Both the position numbers and the translations under genes were made by a program. Of a stretch of 64,000 nt of DNA, positions 45,046-55,107 are shown in pieces. Numbering within the stretch: the first letter of the stretch is position 1; every line of letters starts with the position of its first letter. The notes beneath the pieces were generated by a model, which saw only the letters and a program-made list of their open reading frames with translations, made no database searches and was not told the DNA's origin. The DNA is taken from contig JAXDDX010000285.1 of the NCBI GenBank assembly GCA_034670405.1, positions 1-64,000 of the forward strand. The letters are read 5' to 3'. The stretch is from Hoplostethus atlanticus (lineage: Eukaryota > Chordata > Actinopteri > Trachichthyiformes > Trachichthyidae).

Positions 45046-45061
45046 ATATAAGTAGAGAGTC

Positions 45062-45105
45062 CTCCCTGTCGGGGAATTGAACCCCGGTCTCCGTACTAAC
45101 GAGGA
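45062..45105 (-). pseudogene. tRNA-Asp-like relic, internally deleted
   Basis: On the minus strand: TCCTCGTTAGTA, then CGGAGACCGGGGTTCAATTC and CCCGACAGGGAG. The first twelve bases are the 5' end of tRNA-Asp, and the rest is its variable loop, T arm (with B box GGTTCAATTCC) and acceptor strand. About 28 nt from the D loop to the anticodon loop are gone, so the anticodon is absent and the gene cannot function. It is 44 nt long against about 72 nt for a full tRNA. It adjoins the 5' end of the SINE at 44857-45045. Confidence 0.8.
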
Positions 45106-45611
45106 GAGGCATATGTTTATGTTATATATGTTGTATATATGTTGTTTTAATAAACATATATAAATATATAAATTAAACATATATTGTTAACATATATGGT
45201 TGCAACATATAATACCATATACAAATTCATACAATACAAATTTTTAATATATGTACATATACAAATTTTACTATGGATATTTCATATATGTTAAAAACCT
45301 ATATCGTCATACATCCAGAGGATGTATGTATGTGGTAATAATAAATCGCCTTATATGTAACATATATGGCAATATCGCTCGCTGATATAGGGGCATATAT
45401 GTCATATATTACATTTCCGTATGGGTGGGGGCGGGGTGTTGGGAGTGTCTTGAAATTCCATTGGGCGGGGAGCCAGAAATCTCTGCACCTGGTAATGTAA
45501 TCAATGAGTCATTGGTATTGATCAATAACCCTACCTAATAACAATAGATATGGTCCGTTTGTGCTAGTAAAAAATCCTGCTTATTGCAGGTACTTATTGC
45601 ACCTTTAAGTA

Positions 45612-45734
45612 TACAGGTTGTCCTGCAAAGTGTGAAATCACAGGGAACCGTATCAAAACTGCTTGTCAGAAGTACAACGAGAAAAAAAATACATGGTGTT
45701 ACTTATCCTTATGATTTTCAGACACCCTGCTGAT
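45612..45734. mobile_element. Mariner-like MITE related to 13302
   Basis: It starts TACAGGTTGTCCTGCAAAGT and ends ATGATTTTCAGACACCCTGC; the inverse of the end, GCAGGGTGTCTGAAAATCAT, parallels the start. It shares GTGTTACTTATCC and a GGGAA-C phrase with the relic at 13302-13640. The flank is TA on the left only. Short, non-coding. Confidence 0.55.
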
Positions 45735-45784
45735 GCAAGAACGCCATGAAAGCCTCAATCCATAAAAACACTGCGGGAACCCTC

Positions 45785-45870
45785 GGGGGGGGCCTGTCTC
45801 ACGAAGCGAGATCAGTGGGTTAGCAAGCTAACTTTATAGCAGGGTAGATCACCATGGTAACGTACATTGC
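45785..45870 (+). repeat. Dispersed repeat GGGGCCTGT-CACGAAGC, copy 1
   Basis: GGGGCCTGTCTCACGAAGCG, AGTGGGTTAGCAAGCTAACTT and CACCATGGTAACGTAC. A related copy lies at 49098-49190 (GGGGGCCTTTTTCACAAAAC, GTGGGATAACTTTAGG, CGCCACGGTAGCAGG). Both resemble one end of a common fish non-autonomous transposon. Confidence 0.5.
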
Positions 45871-47463
45871 ACGGTCATCACTCCTAGAGAATACCGTGGA
45901 CTTCTTTTTTCCCCAATAACCTTTACTGCAAAAACTTCATTAACAAAACCAGATATGAACAAAAACATTGCATTCAAATGAAAATAAAGTGTACGGAGGG
46001 ATGCTATTGAATTAGCAGATAATAAGAAGGACTCTTTGTGCAGCGATATTTTTGAGACCATTTGTATTTAATTTTTTTTTAATGAAATTATTTTATTACT
46101 ATCTTAAGGGTAGTAATAAAAGAGAAGAGAAAAAATTCTGTTAACCAATGTTTTATCATATAATCTTCAACTCTCATTGTGGGATGCTTTCAAAACATTT
46201 AGTGTGGCACCATTTTTCCATTAGGCATTTTGTTTGTGTTTTTTTTCCTTCCTGAGATTGAATGCACCAGACATCAACAATCTAATTTAACATTAATAAT
46301 TAACTGAATATGAAGGAGTCAAAATAGGCCACTGGGTAATTAGTCATGAAACTTCAGCAGCGCTTAAAGAGGAGTTTGGAACTTTTCCATATTTTGAGTT
46401 TAATGTGAAAATGAAATGGGTGAAACTCTTTCTTAACAAACTGTGATATTTGAGTTTATATGATATACTTAATCATTTTCTTCCCCTGAATAAAACCACT
46501 CTTGAAATAGAAACTATATAAAATATGAGGTATCATTTCGCACACATCATGCACTAATGAGGGCGTGGGTTGAGAGAGTGCTTTTTGACTGCCGACCGAT
46601 TCATCTATCTTGTTGAGTTTTCTAACTTTGTTCAAGGTGTTAGTTCTTAACAGAACAGAAGGTACCCGGTAAACTTTGTGGAACTTTTTCCTATTAAAGG
46701 AAAAATCCTCCCTAAAAAACTTTAACATAAAAAAAAACAGCTATTGATGATATACCTTGCATTTCTGGGCCCACTTTGTTGTTTGGTGGTGTATTTTTCT
46801 TATTCCTGTGGATAACTGCACGGCTACAATGGAGATTAATAGGAGAAAATGTGTTTACAATCTAAAAATCAGGTTTCGGTGTCAGCCCCTCAGCCCCCTC
46901 CACATGCCCACCTTTGATTGAGCGCAACAAGTTAATGCCACTTCTGTGGGTATTGTCAAAGGCATTCTGGGAAACGTAGAAAATCTCTGAACTGAATTAG
47001 AAGTAGACAAGGCAGGTTGAGGGAATGTGGATACACCAAAAAAGTTTTAAAAAAAAAAACATGCTGCATCAGAAAATAACTCTTGGAATGAACTCCACAA
47101 ATTGATGATATATAACAGCTTGAGAGTACACAAGGTTGGGAGAGAGGGAGAGACAGAGTGAAAGACAGTAAGTAAGAGTTGGCATGTTTAAAGCCTTGTG
47201 CTGTGGGTCTGGATAAGTTTTGTATTCTAAAATATAGAGGGACAAATTAATCTCACTGGAACAAAATATTTTCTTCTTGGACCGTGTGAGTGAATAAGTT
47301 AGAAATCATAATGTAAAATATTGAAAATCAAATTAATCTCAACGGAACACAGATGGGATGGAAATCTTTTCCCCAACAGGCTGCAATATTTCAGTATCCT
47401 GTTAAAACAAAGCAGTAGGCATTTAGAGAAACAAACACTGAACAGATACACCTGCTGTACAAC

Positions 47464-47465
<2 letters not shown>
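45871..47465. other. Non-coding DNA
   Basis: AT-rich. 46895-46985 contains GTATTGTCAAAGGCATTCTGGG, whose complement recurs near 60372-60395 (CCCAGAATGCCTTTCGACAA), so both loci hold pieces of one dispersed repeat. No gene. Confidence 0.4.

Positions 47466-47497
<32 letters not shown>
47466..47497. repeat. (GT)n microsatellite
   Basis: Sixteen GT units. Confidence 0.95.
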
Positions 47498-47499
<2 letters not shown>

Positions 47500-49097
47500 G
47501 CAAAAAAAAGCCTGTTAGGATCCATGAGATAGACTGACAAGGTGATAACCAGTGACAGGTATGATCCATTATTGATTTCACCTATTAAATCCACTTCAGT
47601 CAAGAAGGGTTAGAGGTCAATGAAGCGAGAGGAGACATAATAAAGAAGAATTTTCAAACCTTGGAACAATTGAAATAAAGATTGTGCAAAATGAGGTGCA
47701 ACTCCTCCTTACTCTGACTATACTGATGGACTCATAACACTAAAATAATTTGAAACAAACACTTTAGCAAATAGAGTGAGAGAGTGAGTGGAACGATTAA
47801 AAAAAAATGGTGGACCAGGATAATGACTCGATGAAAATGCCGCGCAGGTCAATCGATAGACAAATCCCAGATAAACAAACACTAGACAAGCTTAGGGTAG
47901 GCAACACATTTAGGAAATGGAGGAAGGGAGGGAGTGAAGAAGGGATGGTGAAATATAGGAAGTGAAAATGAATGTTATGTTAAGAAAACTTAGGAAAATC
48001 AAACCATTTCATCTCGACCGGCACGCTCTAACTGTAATGTCTAACTGGAATTGATACGACCAAGCCTAACCTTTTTGATATTGCAAAATAAAATGTCAAA
48101 GATACACAGGAGTCAATTGGAAAATCCAACAATGCTTCTATTCATTTCAGAAATGTGACTTTAGGAGGAACAAAGTCTCTGCAGGATGTCAAGGCTTCGC
48201 TCAAAGGTATTATTCTGTAGTGTCATCGCAAAGCTAGCCAGTTTGGAGTATTTTGGCCTCTATTTGATATTGACTTTCCTCACACTGGAATCAACAGACT
48301 AATCGGACATGAGTAACACAATGAACATTAACTAGATAGGGAGTGTGCAGGCGACCATTTCTACAAAGTCCTCAAAGTTCCAGCAGTGGCCTCTCGCTTC
48401 CATCTGGGGCTGCTAGGGTGCAAAATTGCCTTGTGCCACTTTAAGTGTTTTCATTTTTCTTCTAGTTTGGGTTTCCTGGTATTCAAGTTAAATGGGCATA
48501 CGTTATAGGCTTTAAAAGCCAAGTAGCATGCTAAGACTATTTTAAAGGGTTAGGATTTAACGCTCCTCTTGCCATTCCTCTCTTCTCCTCTCCACTCCGC
48601 TCATCTCCTCCCATGGATAAATACTTGGGGTAAAAAAGGAGTTCATCTCACAAGTGAAATGTTGCTCGAGTGTCTAGCAGGAGAAATAGCCTCTGACTAT
48701 CATATCCAACAAGAGGGTACAAACAAGGACACTGCCCAAGGCACTAAGCTGAAGGAAAATAAATCTACTCTGCGTTGTCATTTTCTTAAGCGATGTTAAG
48801 TATGTGATGCTAAAAGGGAAAATGTTGAGAAAAAACAAAGTGCTATAAATGTGTTATCAGGGATAAAAAGGAGTTTTGGGGGTCCTATATTGCAATTCCA
48901 TGTCGGTCAAGGAGACTTTGCAGAGTGTTTTGACAAGCAATCACACCGGAAGGAAAAATGATCCCTTTTGCACGCGAGGGGGAATTCCTAGCCCTTCCTG
49001 TTAGTGAGATCTGATGTACAGGTGCACTCTGTGTGCTGTTCTCTATGGCTTGCAAGATATGTTAGCAAGTTAGCGGACCGGTGTGTTTTCCAAAGCC
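47498..49097. other. Non-coding DNA
   Basis: No assignable repeat or gene; frames are under 80 codons. Confidence 0.45.
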
Positions 49098-49190
49098 TGG
49101 GGGCCTTTTTCACAAAACAAGATTATAGTGGGATAACTTTAGGCTTTTCGGTCTCACTTTTAAGCGGAGGTCTATCGCCACGGTAGCAGG
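49098..49190 (+). repeat. Dispersed repeat, copy 2 (see 45785)
   Basis: Shares GGGGGCC-TTTCAC-AAA, GTGGGATAACTTTAGG and the TATCGCCACGGTAGC phrase with the first copy. More diverged. Confidence 0.45.
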
Positions 49191-49419
49191 TTATGTTCAG
49201 GATATTGCATCCAAACACACGCATCAACAAAGCCTCACCAAGCCAGAACCAGAATTAGTATTCTAGCTGTGCGGTTCTATTCTATTTCTGTTTCCCCAGT
49301 GAAAAAGGAAAATCCAGGTTGACAGAGACGATATCCAGCTTTAGTTGTGATTTTCTGTCCTGGACCTGTACAGGTCCTTGTAGGTGGCGCTCTTTTCTTT
49401 GTCTGTTCAGCCACGGTGG

Positions 49420-49457
49420 CTACCGCCGATCGTGCTCACTACCGCCGATCGTGCTCA
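49420..49457 (+). repeat. Perfect two-copy 19-bp tandem repeat
   Basis: CTACCGCCGATCGTGCTCA occurs twice head to tail without a mismatch. A very recent duplication. Confidence 0.9.
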
Positions 49458-50850
49458 CTACCCAATTCTTCTTTTGTTGATTCCAAACAAACCGGAAACG
49501 TAAAACGCATCACTTCCTGTGCGGGAAAGACGTACCTGACACCGGGTGTTTAGAACAGCAAATGGAAAAGCTTTCATGATCAGGCGAGAGGCTAAATAAC
49601 TATTGTGTTATATCAATTAATTCATGAAATTGGCACTGATTGTTACTTTAATCTTAAATATTTGTATCTATTTTATTGCCATCTATATCCTATTCTTTGT
49701 TGCTTCAATGACCCAATTCCCCCCCATCTGATCTTGTCTTATCGGAATATCAGTTATCTTCGACCAGACCTGCTCAGGCAATTTGTCAAGAGTTATTGGA
49801 CCGTATAAACCAGGGCTTTCCTCTGTGCTCTCAGGTGATATGTGAAGAGTCTGGACACCTGTCCTCTTTGCCCTAATCTCATAGACGGATCGAAACATCG
49901 TCAGGGAAAAGAAAACATCGCCGTGATTGAAGAGAGGGACCTCGTTAAAAGTTCAGCGGTTTAAAAGTTCACCGGCCGCAGAAACAAGACCCCCCCCCAC
50001 GCCGCGTATTGATGTTCTGAAATGTTAAATGGCCGCGGGGAGTACAGGGAAAAAAAGTCAGATGATTAACACCGCTCTCATATCCTGTGTGGCACAGGTT
50101 TTTTGTTGTTGAACGTTCAGATGAAACGAGTTCAAGCGAGTTCAAAAGTCCACTGGTTCAGAAAAGGAGGTGATAAATCTTTTTTTTTTTTTTTTACCGA
50201 TAATCCTTTAATCCTTTAATAACTTTTAGTGTCCTGCGATGCTCTAAAGTTACTGTTCAACTTTTTTAGTTTTTTAATTGACCTGCCTGCCAGAAGAGAA
50301 CAAATGAAATTGAAGAGAATGGCATAGAAAAGAGATGATCAAGAGGGGAAGGAAGAGGAGAGGAAGGAGACCGACAGCACAGCCGACCAGATGTATTATT
50401 CAGGTGCGTATCCATTTAAGCCCCCCCCTAACAGCAGAAAGCTTCGGTTTTCTCGGTCAATTTGATGGACTGACTGGTGCTGGATAGCGGCGCAGCGTTC
50501 ACAACAACATCATCATCGGCAACAACGCATTTATCCAACGCACTCTAATTGACGCTTTTTGGTCGTCGTGCTGATCTGACATTTTGTGAATCCCTTGAGT
50601 TTCGGGGGCTTCCACTTTAGATGGCAGCTGCAAGCAACGTCGTGCATTTATTTCCACACACACAGAAAAGTATACACACTCGATTCCCAGCAGATTAGCT
50701 GGTACGGGCCATAAGGGGATAAAGTAGAGCAGATGGGACAGAGAGATGCACAAATGACTAATGGCTGAAATTGGGACCGAGAGAGAAGCTGTTGGCAAAA
50801 TTACGATTTCGGCTGTCGTATACACCAGGAAAAAGTTTCCGGAGTAGCTC
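49458..50850. other. Non-coding DNA
   Basis: Poly(T) at 50180-50196 and several C runs. The 108-codon minus frame (50499-50825) shows no domain. Confidence 0.4.
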
Positions 50851-50988
50851 TAAGAGACCTCTAGCCAAAGAGTTCATTTGGTGTCAAAACAGGTAGAATG
50901 TCGAATCAAGCTTTGGTCCTTCGTCAAAAGATAGGAGACCAGACTGTGTGCTCATTAAAAGAAGTCTCTTTTTGGCTAGAGGTGTCTT
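50851..50988. repeat. Foldback element with ~21-bp arms
   Basis: AAGAGACCTCTAGCCAAAGAG at 50852-50872 and CTCTTTTTGGCTAGAGGTGTCTT at 50966-50988 are inverse with two extra bases and one mismatch, separated by about 93 bp. A small MITE or a stable hairpin. Confidence 0.65.
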
Positions 50989-51541
50989 CAGAGCCAAGTG
51001 GGGGGTGAAAAAAAAGCCACCTGTTCAAATCCCGTGTCAGTGGAAACTTGAATATTTCAGTTAGCTCTCAGCCTTCTCCAAAACAACTGAAATGAACAGG
51101 GTCTGGTTGCTTAGAACGCTAAAATGGCATGAAATGACAATCAAATCTATCTCTCTCTTAAGTCCTGCAGCATCATCCAAGTGTTTCCTATTGAGCCAAT
51201 CGCAACGTGGGTCCAAAAGGCTTAGATTCAAACCTCATTATGTAGCATTTTGTAGGTAGGAAAAAGCATCCAGTATTTCCAGACCTATAGAAGAAGTTAC
51301 CGCTTCCTCTACCTACAACGACACTGTAGTCTATATACGCAGAGAAAGAGGTGCTGTATTCTACTGTACAGGTCCAGGACAAGTTTGATTTGGGAAGTGG
51401 TGGGGACACAAATTGGCGTCACTTTTGTTTAGTGTCACTTTTGTTTAGTCACTTTTTTTCTGCAAGTATGCACAATATTGTATGATTACGTAGTGCTCTT
51501 GAACGTAACGTTTAGACACAATTTTAGAATATAATTAGTAT
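50989..51541. other. Non-coding DNA
   Basis: Nothing assignable. A near-doubled GTCACTTTTGTTTAGT occurs at 51418-51450. Confidence 0.45.
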
Positions 51542-51546
51542 ATACT

Positions 51547-52168
51547 TGTGGCGGACTGGGGGGAGGGAGGGTGGTAGGTTCGGCTGGACTCAGCGGCTGC
51601 GGCCAATTAAAGCTGATTGCAGCCAGGCCTTTTTAACCTGTGTGGATGTGTGTGCGTGAGGGACGCGCCAGTGTGAGAGGCTGGCGGCGTGGATGCAGGA
51701 GCCGGCGGCGATCGGGAGGATCGAGGGCCGGCGGACTGGAGGAGCGGACAGCGAGCCAGCAGCAGCCGCGTCTGAGCGAGGGTCCGCGGCTGGAGTGCCG
51801 GGACGGAGGCGAGGGCGCGAGCTGGAGGACGGAGTGGGAGAGTGCGCGTCTCCCTCCGCGGCGACAACCGACGGAGGTCTCCGGGGGTGCAGTCGGGAGC
51901 CGCCTGGAAGAGCTGGTGACAGTCGGGGTTGGGGCGGGATGCCCCTGGAAGCCTGGCAGGCTGGCCGGCTTTGGGGTTCCGCGGCTGACCCGCCGGGGAG
52001 GACTGAGGTGCGTCGGCGGAGGGAGACGGCGCCAACAACTGCCGTCAACACCGGGCCGGGTTTATGATTGCGGGTTTGCAAATAAAACGGCCCTGCTGGC
52101 CAACTAACCCTCCTCATGCCTTGTGTCTCTGTCTGTCACGGACCCCGGTAATGTGGCACCTTGCCACA
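51547..52168 (+). mobile_element. GC-rich solo LTR with perfect 5-bp target duplication
   Basis: The element runs from TGTGGCGG to TTGCCACA, with TG...CA ends and the terminal inverse TGTGGC/GCCACA. ATACT stands directly on both sides (51542-51546 and 52169-52173), the 5-bp duplication expected of an LTR insertion. It is strongly G+C- and CpG-rich and has a polyadenylation signal GCAAATAAAACG near 52078-52089, about 80 bp from the 3' end. No gag-pol lies beside it, so the internal part was lost by LTR-LTR recombination. Long frames on both strands (up to 175 codons) come from the GC-rich composition and are not genes. The superfamily (Gypsy or other) cannot be set from an LTR alone. Confidence 0.92.
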
Positions 52169-52173
52169 ATACT

Positions 52174-53319
52174 GTACACAAGTTTGGAATGTGAGCGTTC
52201 ACTCTTTGTGGAGCGGATGGAATTAATATCATCCGCCTCCCATCGTAGTATGCTCTAGAGAAAGACGTATCCAAATACCCTCGGGAAAAAGGATGAGAAA
52301 CAGATCAGACAGCGTCACGTCAAAGGTCTCCTCTCAACAAGATATGATTGTGAATGTCCAACGCCATATAGCGCACACACACACACTCTCCCTCTCTGAA
52401 GCTGATTTGTTATCGCTGCTTCTCCAGGGGACACTGCTTGTGTCTGATTGGCTGCCAGACCGTAATTTAGAGGAAGTAGAATGTTGCCATGACGATGCCA
52501 GTCAAGGCGAGAGACAGAGAGAAAGAAAGAGAGAGAGATGCGTGTGTGTGTGTGTGACGAATATTGATACCTCCACCGTCACACAGCTTTTAGATGAAGT
52601 CAACTTTCTTTGAGGATTAAAAGGTCGAAGCTTCACTTTCAAACCTGCAATCGTGCATCTTCGCGGGGTTTGATGGGCACTGGCACATCGCTGATGTCAG
52701 GTGAAAACCTTGTGACTCCAACTTTGATGGTTTTCATTCTTTAACTTGATGTCTTCAGCGACTGTTCATGGTTGGGGGGGGGGGCGGTCATGTGTCATCA
52801 TTTATTGCTTTCATGAACCCTGTGAGACCTTGACTAGTTTGTACACTCCTTATCTAAACGTCTTTTCTCCCATCAAACAAAAAAAAAAACAACCTGTAAC
52901 CGATTCACTTCATGAATTTTGTTTTCACAATTTCATATTGAGTACAGTTACTTTACTTGTCATCCACATAATCAAAATACTGTAATCCCTCAATTTTTCT
53001 AATCTGCTATTCCCCAGCCCTGCTCTCCCATTCATATCGCTGGTGTTGCATCAATGTGGGACCTATGCAACTGTGGTACACCCCAAAAACTGTGCAACCA
53101 CTTTTGTGTTTATTTAATTTAATTAGTTGAACAGTCTTTTTTTTTTTATTTCCAGGGCCTAATATTATCCCTAATAATGTAGGTGACAGTCACGCTATTT
53201 TATTTTTCATATGTAATGTGAAGGAAAAGGGTAAATGCAAGCAGCACCCAGGTGGAACTGTTGACACCGGAAGAGTTGCGTCCCGGGTTGTCTCAGGGGG
53301 AAGCTTCCGCCCACCCCTC
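52174..53319. other. Non-coding DNA
   Basis: Short CA, GA and GT runs at 52374-52386, 52508-52538 and 52541-52557. G run at 52773-52784. No gene. Confidence 0.45.
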
Positions 53320-53392
53320 AGATGCAATTTGGCCGACAAACTGAGAAAACGTGTCTTCATTGTCTACATGCTGATTCTATCTGTTTTACAGG
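53320..53392 (+). repeat. 73-bp direct repeat, copy 1
   Basis: It begins AGATGCAATTTGGCCGAC and ends CTATCTGTTTTACAGG. It is identical to 53875-53947 except at two positions. Copy 1 is followed by TTAGTAG, so the end reads ACAG|GTTAGT, a good 5' splice-site match. Confidence 0.9.
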
Positions 53393-53874
53393 TTAGTAGT
53401 TGATGAAACTTGCCAATGTCAACTCCTTTAAGCCCATCTTTATTTCGGCAAGTGTTATAAAGATGTTCTGATATTGTTTCGAGCATTTCTGTCGAACTTT
53501 AACAAAAATCCCGCCACTGTCTAATACGGCAGGTTCAGACGCCGCTGAGTTAGTGGTCGCGGCGCCGCGGTTTTTGGGTTTTCTTTACCCGAGTATAGTT
53601 TTGCAGGCAGAACGCTAGGTTTTAGGTTTATTTACTTTACACTGAGTTTTATTTGGGCTCCTACCTTAAGGAAAATGTGTATATCATTAAGTGCCTTATA
53701 TAACAAAACAGTTGAATGCTACAGAGCTGCACTTGTTTGTGGGGAATGTTAATATTGTAATGAATGCAGTTTAAAGGTAAAAATATTAAAATATTACTGT
53801 GATCTTTAGTTATAGCCTAATGGTTTTACATTGAAAATGTTATGTATTGAATATTTTATTGTGAATTTGAAAAT
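53393..53874. other. Spacer between the 73-bp copies
   Basis: 482 bp. It begins TTAGTAGTTG (GTTAGTAG with the last shared base) and ends GAAAATAG. A short CpG-rich island (GTGGTCGCGGCGCCGCGG) lies near 53552-53569. No frame or known repeat. Confidence 0.5.
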
Positions 53875-53947
53875 AGATGCAATTTGGACGACAAACTGAG
53901 AAAACGTGTCTTCATTGTCTACATGCTGATTCTACCTGTTTTACAGG
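53875..53947 (+). repeat. 73-bp direct repeat, copy 2
   Basis: Begins AGATGCAATTTGGACGAC and ends CTACCTGTTTTACAGG. Sequence outside the 73 bp differs completely from copy 1 on both sides. Confidence 0.9.
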
Positions 53948-54593
53948 ATTTCCATATTGTTACTGCAGTACCAATTCTGGGACCCTTAACACAACACATT
54001 CACACCACTCAAAACAAAAAGAGGCAAACACCGTGGTGATAAAGGTGTGTTGGCGAGCGTGCACGCACTGATGTGGGATGACAGACGTACACGATGCAGA
54101 CAAACACATAAGCACGGGTGAATGCACACACACTCATCCTGTTTGCACCATTCAAACTAAATAGAAACAGATGCATACAGATATAAAAGGTGTCACACAC
54201 TAACACACACACAGAACATATTACTGCTATAGTACACACACGTGGGGATTTGGGGGGAATGGCTGTTATTGATTGGCCTGAGTTGCCGTGGGAGAATGAT
54301 GAGCCCAATCAAAACCTTTTGGACTTTTACACATTGCTATCTTTGTTCTCAACAGGTTGTTAAATGATACAATATCATATGATAGCCTTGTGATGCTACA
54401 ACTAATTGTCTCAATTCAAGCGATATATTTAGTGTTGTGTATGAATGGTGTCTGAAAAGTTTGGGGAAACTTTTCAGCGGAAACAACAAGCAAGAAGGCA
54501 GGCAGAAACGCACACACACACGGGCGTACACAAACAGAGTTCAGTGGTTGGTCAGTAGGCGTGCATTTGGAAACTTATCAGGAGGGAAAATCC
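53948..54593. other. Non-coding DNA
   Basis: CA-rich phrases at 54115-54130 and 54190-54240. No gene. Confidence 0.45.
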
Positions 54594-54594
54594 G

Positions 54595-54622
<28 letters not shown>
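54594..54622. repeat. (GT)n microsatellite
   Basis: Fourteen GT units. The unique block 54640-54715 downstream contains CAACATTAGTAATTATAGTC and CGGCTAATCTGCG. Confidence 0.95.
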
Positions 54623-54625
<3 letters not shown>

Positions 54626-54799
54626 TTAGTGAAAGTGTCTAGACTGCCAAGCTCTGGCTCCCTCTTTTCATTTGCCAACATTAGTAATTATAGTCGGCTA
54701 ATCTGCGTCACCGCGCTTACACACACACGCGCGCGCAAACACACACAAATAAGCGGCAGAAGTGTATCAGGCACACAAACAGACACTCATATAGAGACA

Positions 54800-55045
54800 C
54801 TAAGGGCTCTATTTTCATGATAGCAGCAAAGTGGTGCTTTCAGCGGGCACACAGGTGGGTTTTTTTCCATGCCTGCACCTGTTTGGTATTTTGGTGACTT
54901 CGCCGTGAACTGGACTGTGCCTAAGTGAGAGGAGAGGCAGGAGGCGGGGGGGGTGTTGTCAAGCAGAGCTGTGCAATTTTTGGTGCCAAAGATTACTGGG
55001 ATTTACACTTGCGGCAGGTTCTATGCTATTTTCATGGCTTTACCA
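54800..55045 (+). repeat. GGGCTCTATTTTCATG repeat-like segment
   Basis: It starts AAGGGCTCTATTTTCATGAT, an opening I associate with a fish hAT-type MITE. A similar phrase in the same orientation (ATGCTATTTTCATGGC) occurs near 55024. A proper inverted end was not found. Confidence 0.3.
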
Positions 55046-55107
55046 GGCAATACACGAACAGATCAAAAGCTAGGATAATTTGATAACAATATCTCCATGA
55101 AAGTTTT

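Larger units (their letters stand above)
44575..45425. mobile_element. CATATATG-rich DNA transposon with perfect 20-bp TIRs
   Basis: 44575-44594 (CCCATACGGAAATGTAATAT) is the exact inverse of 45406-45425. Both sides are flanked by TG (44573-44574 and 45426-45427), suggesting a 2-bp target duplication; the neighbouring TTAA-family element confirms the two boundaries. More than a dozen CATATATG or close variants fill the AT-rich interior, and TCTAGCCCATACAAAT occurs twice (about 44725 and 44840), echoing the terminal CCCATAC. There is no transposase, so it is non-autonomous. It carries a SINE and a tRNA-Asp relic. Superfamily unknown. Confidence 0.8.
44305..45604 (-). mobile_element. TTAA-family element split by a nested transposon
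   Basis: On the minus strand it begins AGGTGCAATAAGTACC next to TTAA (45605-45608). It is colinear with 20904-21405: 45604-45426 matches the first part (TAGCACAAACGGACCATA, GTTATTGATCAATA, CACCCCGCCCCCA). After the 851-bp insert, 44574-44305 matches the rest (AAAGCAATATTATTATCACA, CAGTATTTCACATTATG, TAGTTTACTCAGCTC, GGTCACCGATAGAGGTCG). The far end near 44305 is set by loss of similarity. No coding capacity. Confidence 0.65.

Noticed and set aside
51590-52117. Open frames of 175, 155, 143 and 124 codons on both strands in the GC-rich segment
   Set aside because: They overlap in several frames, lie wholly inside a solo LTR with its own target duplication, and have only GC-driven Arg/Ala/Gly/Pro-rich composition.
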